Below, in pieces: positions 61,369 through 64,000 of a DNA stretch of 64,000 nucleotides. The DNA is taken from contig NW_024881278.1 of assembly GCF_018691265.1 (NCBI RefSeq), forward strand, positions 992,001 through 1,056,000, read 5' to 3'. The notes below the pieces were generated by a model, which had not been told where the DNA came from, made no database searches, and saw only the letters and a program-made list of their open reading frames with translations. Source of the stretch: Tyto alba (Eukaryota; Chordata; Aves; Strigiformes; Tytonidae). The first letter of the stretch is position 1, and each line of letters opens with the position of its first letter. The position numbers and the translations under genes are program-made.

Positions 61369-61397
61369 TACTTTATTTTATTTATTTATTTATTTTT
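61369..61397. repeat. TTTA microsatellite
   Basis: ACTTTATTTTATTTATTTAT is followed by further TTTA units and a T run that meets an A run (TTTTTTAAAAAAAG). Short and imperfect. Confidence 0.75.
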
Positions 61398-61483
61398 TAA
61401 AAAAAGAACAATTGTAATTAGTCTTTTCCCTTGTTCTTCCTCCATGAAAAATTGCATTTTAACAGATCTTAAACATCAAACAG

Positions 61484-61575
61484 TCGATCCTCACAATAAT
61501 TTGTGAGACAGGTAAGTATCCCGTTTCTTTTTATAGAAGCAAGCAGAGACAGATCAAGGTCCAGGCTGCAAGCAT
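61484..61575 (-). repeat. Ancient MIR/L3-like relic
   Basis: GATCCTCACAATAATTTGTG, then AGACAGGTAAGTATCCCG, TTTTTATAGAAGCAAG and CAGAGACAGATCAAGG follow the block order 'ATCCTCACAACA..TGTGAGGTAGG', 'CCCATTTTACAGATG', 'CAGAGAGGTTAAG' of MIR (reverse complement) or L3 3' ends. The first block is well kept and the rest is degraded. Confidence 0.45.
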
Positions 61576-64000
61576 TTACTCACCAGAGTCATCACATTGT
61601 TTCAGCACTAATTCTGTGAAAGAACTGCTGCAATATGGAAGTAAAGGTTCACAGGTGGGCTTTAAATGATTCTCTCAAGTTCACAGTGCAAATCATTATC
61701 AGAAATTCAATTTAATCACAGGAGTTCCCAGGGGTGTTTTATATGCTCAGTCCATTACAGTAAGCTACCAGTAGGAACAATGATAAGGTAATAAAGTGGC
61801 TCCTGAAAAACTTATTAAATGTGCTTTTTGTATTACTGATACCCATGGAGATGACTGAGTTTTTCAAAATCATCATGCCATTCTACAGATTGCTTTACAC
61901 AGAAAGGGTCACAAATCCACTTCAACTCTTTAGCTTTGTGTCTATAAAAAACGTAAAGGGAAAAGTTTTTTTCTGGTATTATGGTCATCAGGGACAGGGC
62001 TTAATAGAATGAATATCAGGTGTGCAGAAAGCAAATGATGAAGAAGATGTCATACGTGAGGGGCACAAGCTGAAATATAATGGGAAGGGGCTGATTCAGA
62101 GAGACCACATTATGTGAGCACCCCATATGTAAACAATTTGGAAAACAGAGTAGGCTATAGTAGTGCCAAATTATAAATTTCCAAATGTGGAAAGACACAA
62201 GAGAAGAGTTATGGCCCAAAGGAAGTTCAGACATAATCCTGGTGCTAGCATTTGGGTGAGATGTAATGTTTTCTTCTGAGCCAGAAAGCCCTGAAGTAGA
62301 CATTACATGTGCAAGATAAAAAGACCTGCTATATACGCAAGCGACTGCTCCACATCTTCAGAGACGCACGTGCCTAACACTACCCCCAAACTTCATTGCT
62401 TCCATTGTGGAGGGACAGCCTCCCTTCTTCTCTCTCTTTAGCTTCTTTCCTCATTTCTAATACCATCCTCACATTAATTTCAGCTAATTACACTCTAGCC
62501 TGTGTTCAAAACTAAGAGCTTGGGTAACCAGGCAAGGTAATGGTTCCTGAGAGCCACCTGAATTCTCAAGTATATATGCACATATGTTTTCCCACTAGGA
62601 AACCTGCTAGTTCTTTGGATGTAGCTCTTGAAATTCTCTTTTCAGCATTGCTGCACCTGAGAAAGGGGCTTTCATCAGGCTGTGTTACAGTACACAAATG
62701 AAAAAAGCTGCCAACAATTTACTTAATTTGCGCACCACACAAAACTAGTGTTTAAAATATTTAGTTACAAAGTTACTTAAAAAATTATCGCTACAACTCT
62801 TGCGTACTATCATTGCAGTATTAAGTATAGTCTGTCATTGTCAGGTTTCTAGGTGTTTTAAATTAGGCTTGCTCTCCACAGGAAAGCTAGTGGAAAATGA
62901 GTTAGGACAGTAGTTTACAACATGCTATTTCACATCAATCTCAGTATGGCTATTTTCTGTCTCCACTGCAAAGATCTTTCACAGGTGTAGGTTAATGTGT
63001 TTGAGAACAGGTCAAGCATTGGAAGTACCTGAATCTACACAGATAATAGGATCTCTGGAGCTGCGTATTCACAATAGGTGATTTTAGGCACCTGAAGTCA
63101 CTTTCAGCAATCTGTTACCCAGATGGGATATTCCCTTGCAGAGGAGGCATCTGCTGGAGAGCTCAGGGCAGGTCCTTCCTCTCAACTACCTCAAAAGCCT
63201 CCCCACCTGCTAAAAAAAGGCACCTAGGCAAGCAGGTCCACACCATAAGGCAGTAGAGAGCTGCTAGCAATCTATAAATTCACATTTCCCAACCCTGCCC
63301 TCTTTACACCCTTGAGCAGAAAAGTCCATTAGAATAAAAAAGCGTTCAGACAAATAAAAGTCCCTTACAGGGGGACTATTCATATAAAGAATTTTCCCAG
63401 TGACTGATGTCTTACTTATTTCATGGTCTCTTGCCTGTGCTGTGTATACCCTATCTAAAGGCACCCATAATATTTAAGTCTTGCAATAAAAGTTGTGAAA
63501 CAGGGATTCCAGACATCATTATTTCTTACATCCTGGGTAGCATATTCCCCCAAACCATTTGAACAATTCATTCCCAAGTTATGTACTCACTAAAACAACT
63601 TAACTCTGTTGTCAACAATTACAATACAAAATTACTCTCCAAGAAGCTCTGCACTTTATGATATATGCTAAAAGGAGATTAAGTATCTGTTCTGCAGCAC
63701 CATTCTTGCCTGTAAAATCATGAAGAAAACCGTTCATTTATTCTTGGCATTCTAACAAATATTTATCTATGGTGTTCAAACAAATTCAGTACTTGTTTTC
63801 AAGGCGAGCGAAGCCAGTGACTTCTAAATATTATACAAGCTATCACTTAAAATATTGGGAATAAACTGTTCATTAATGGCAAGTTTTATTATTACACTCC
63901 AAAAAAAACCTAATTATTTTCTTCACTGGTCACTTTTAGAAGGAAAGATGCAAGAAGTTAGCAATAGGGCACCAAGATAATGATAAGAAAGCTCTGACTT

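Larger units (their letters stand above)
60016..64000. other. Unassigned non-coding sequence
   Basis: No gene is supported. The T27 run, a TTTA microsatellite and one MIR/L3-like relic are listed separately. The stretch at 63070-63220 has two AGGCACCT blocks that faintly recall an amniote repeat but cannot be assigned. Frames here are short and AT-rich. Confidence 0.65.

Noticed and set aside
1..64000. An undescribed multi-gene system, CRISPR array or prokaryotic-type operon
   Set aside because: No spaced repeats, ribosome-binding sites or dense coding exist. The window is vertebrate non-coding DNA.

Overview
The window looks like 64 kb of a bird nuclear chromosome, intergenic or deep inside a very long intron. 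The evidence is the repeat content. The only recognisable LINEs are two decayed CR1 copies. There is one solo LTR of a type common in bird genomes, plus several very old amniote-wide repeat fossils. I saw nothing resembling L1, Alu or other mammalian young repeats. The background is AT-rich with low repeat density and is littered with stop codons in every frame. No prokaryotic-type gene, rRNA, convincing tRNA or CRISPR array is present.

Layout: 1-6.1 kb is featureless single-copy sequence. Around 6.0-6.5 kb there is a GC-richer island holding a 79-bp exon-like segment on the + strand (6165-6243), with a strong acceptor, a strong donor and coding-like third positions. At 9.25 kb and 10.28-10.49 kb lie a short ORF in good start context and a small CpG-dense cluster with a possible first exon. 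From 10.5 to 35.7 kb the sequence is almost all unassigned. It is interrupted by ancient palindromic and MIR-like repeat relics (7.6, 16.2, 16.6, 19.7 and 21.6 kb), a GC/CpG pocket at 25.4 kb, and a striking 399-bp purine-rich microsatellite at 22.8-23.2 kb. That tract passes from GGGA to GGCA to 77 perfect GGAA units.

At 35765-36807 sits a GC-rich solo LTR on the - strand, about 1.04 kb with TG...CA ends, a TATA-like box, a poly(A) signal and an internal degenerate tandem array. From 36.8 to 55.7 kb I see mainly unassigned AT-rich sequence, with T/G-rich simple repeats and some homeodomain-site-rich stretches. At 55735-56190 is a CR1 with a large internal deletion, and at about 58430-60015 a long, colinear but heavily mutated CR1. 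Both are on the + strand. The last 4 kb hold a 27-T run, a TTTA microsatellite and a MIR/L3-like relic.

No intact gene can be claimed, and nothing supports genes working together as a system. The long repetitive ORFs over 22.5-23.5 kb are artefacts of the 4-bp repeat. The items most worth following up are the exon candidate at 6165-6243, the CpG cluster with a candidate first exon near 10.4 kb, and the composite GGAA tract.
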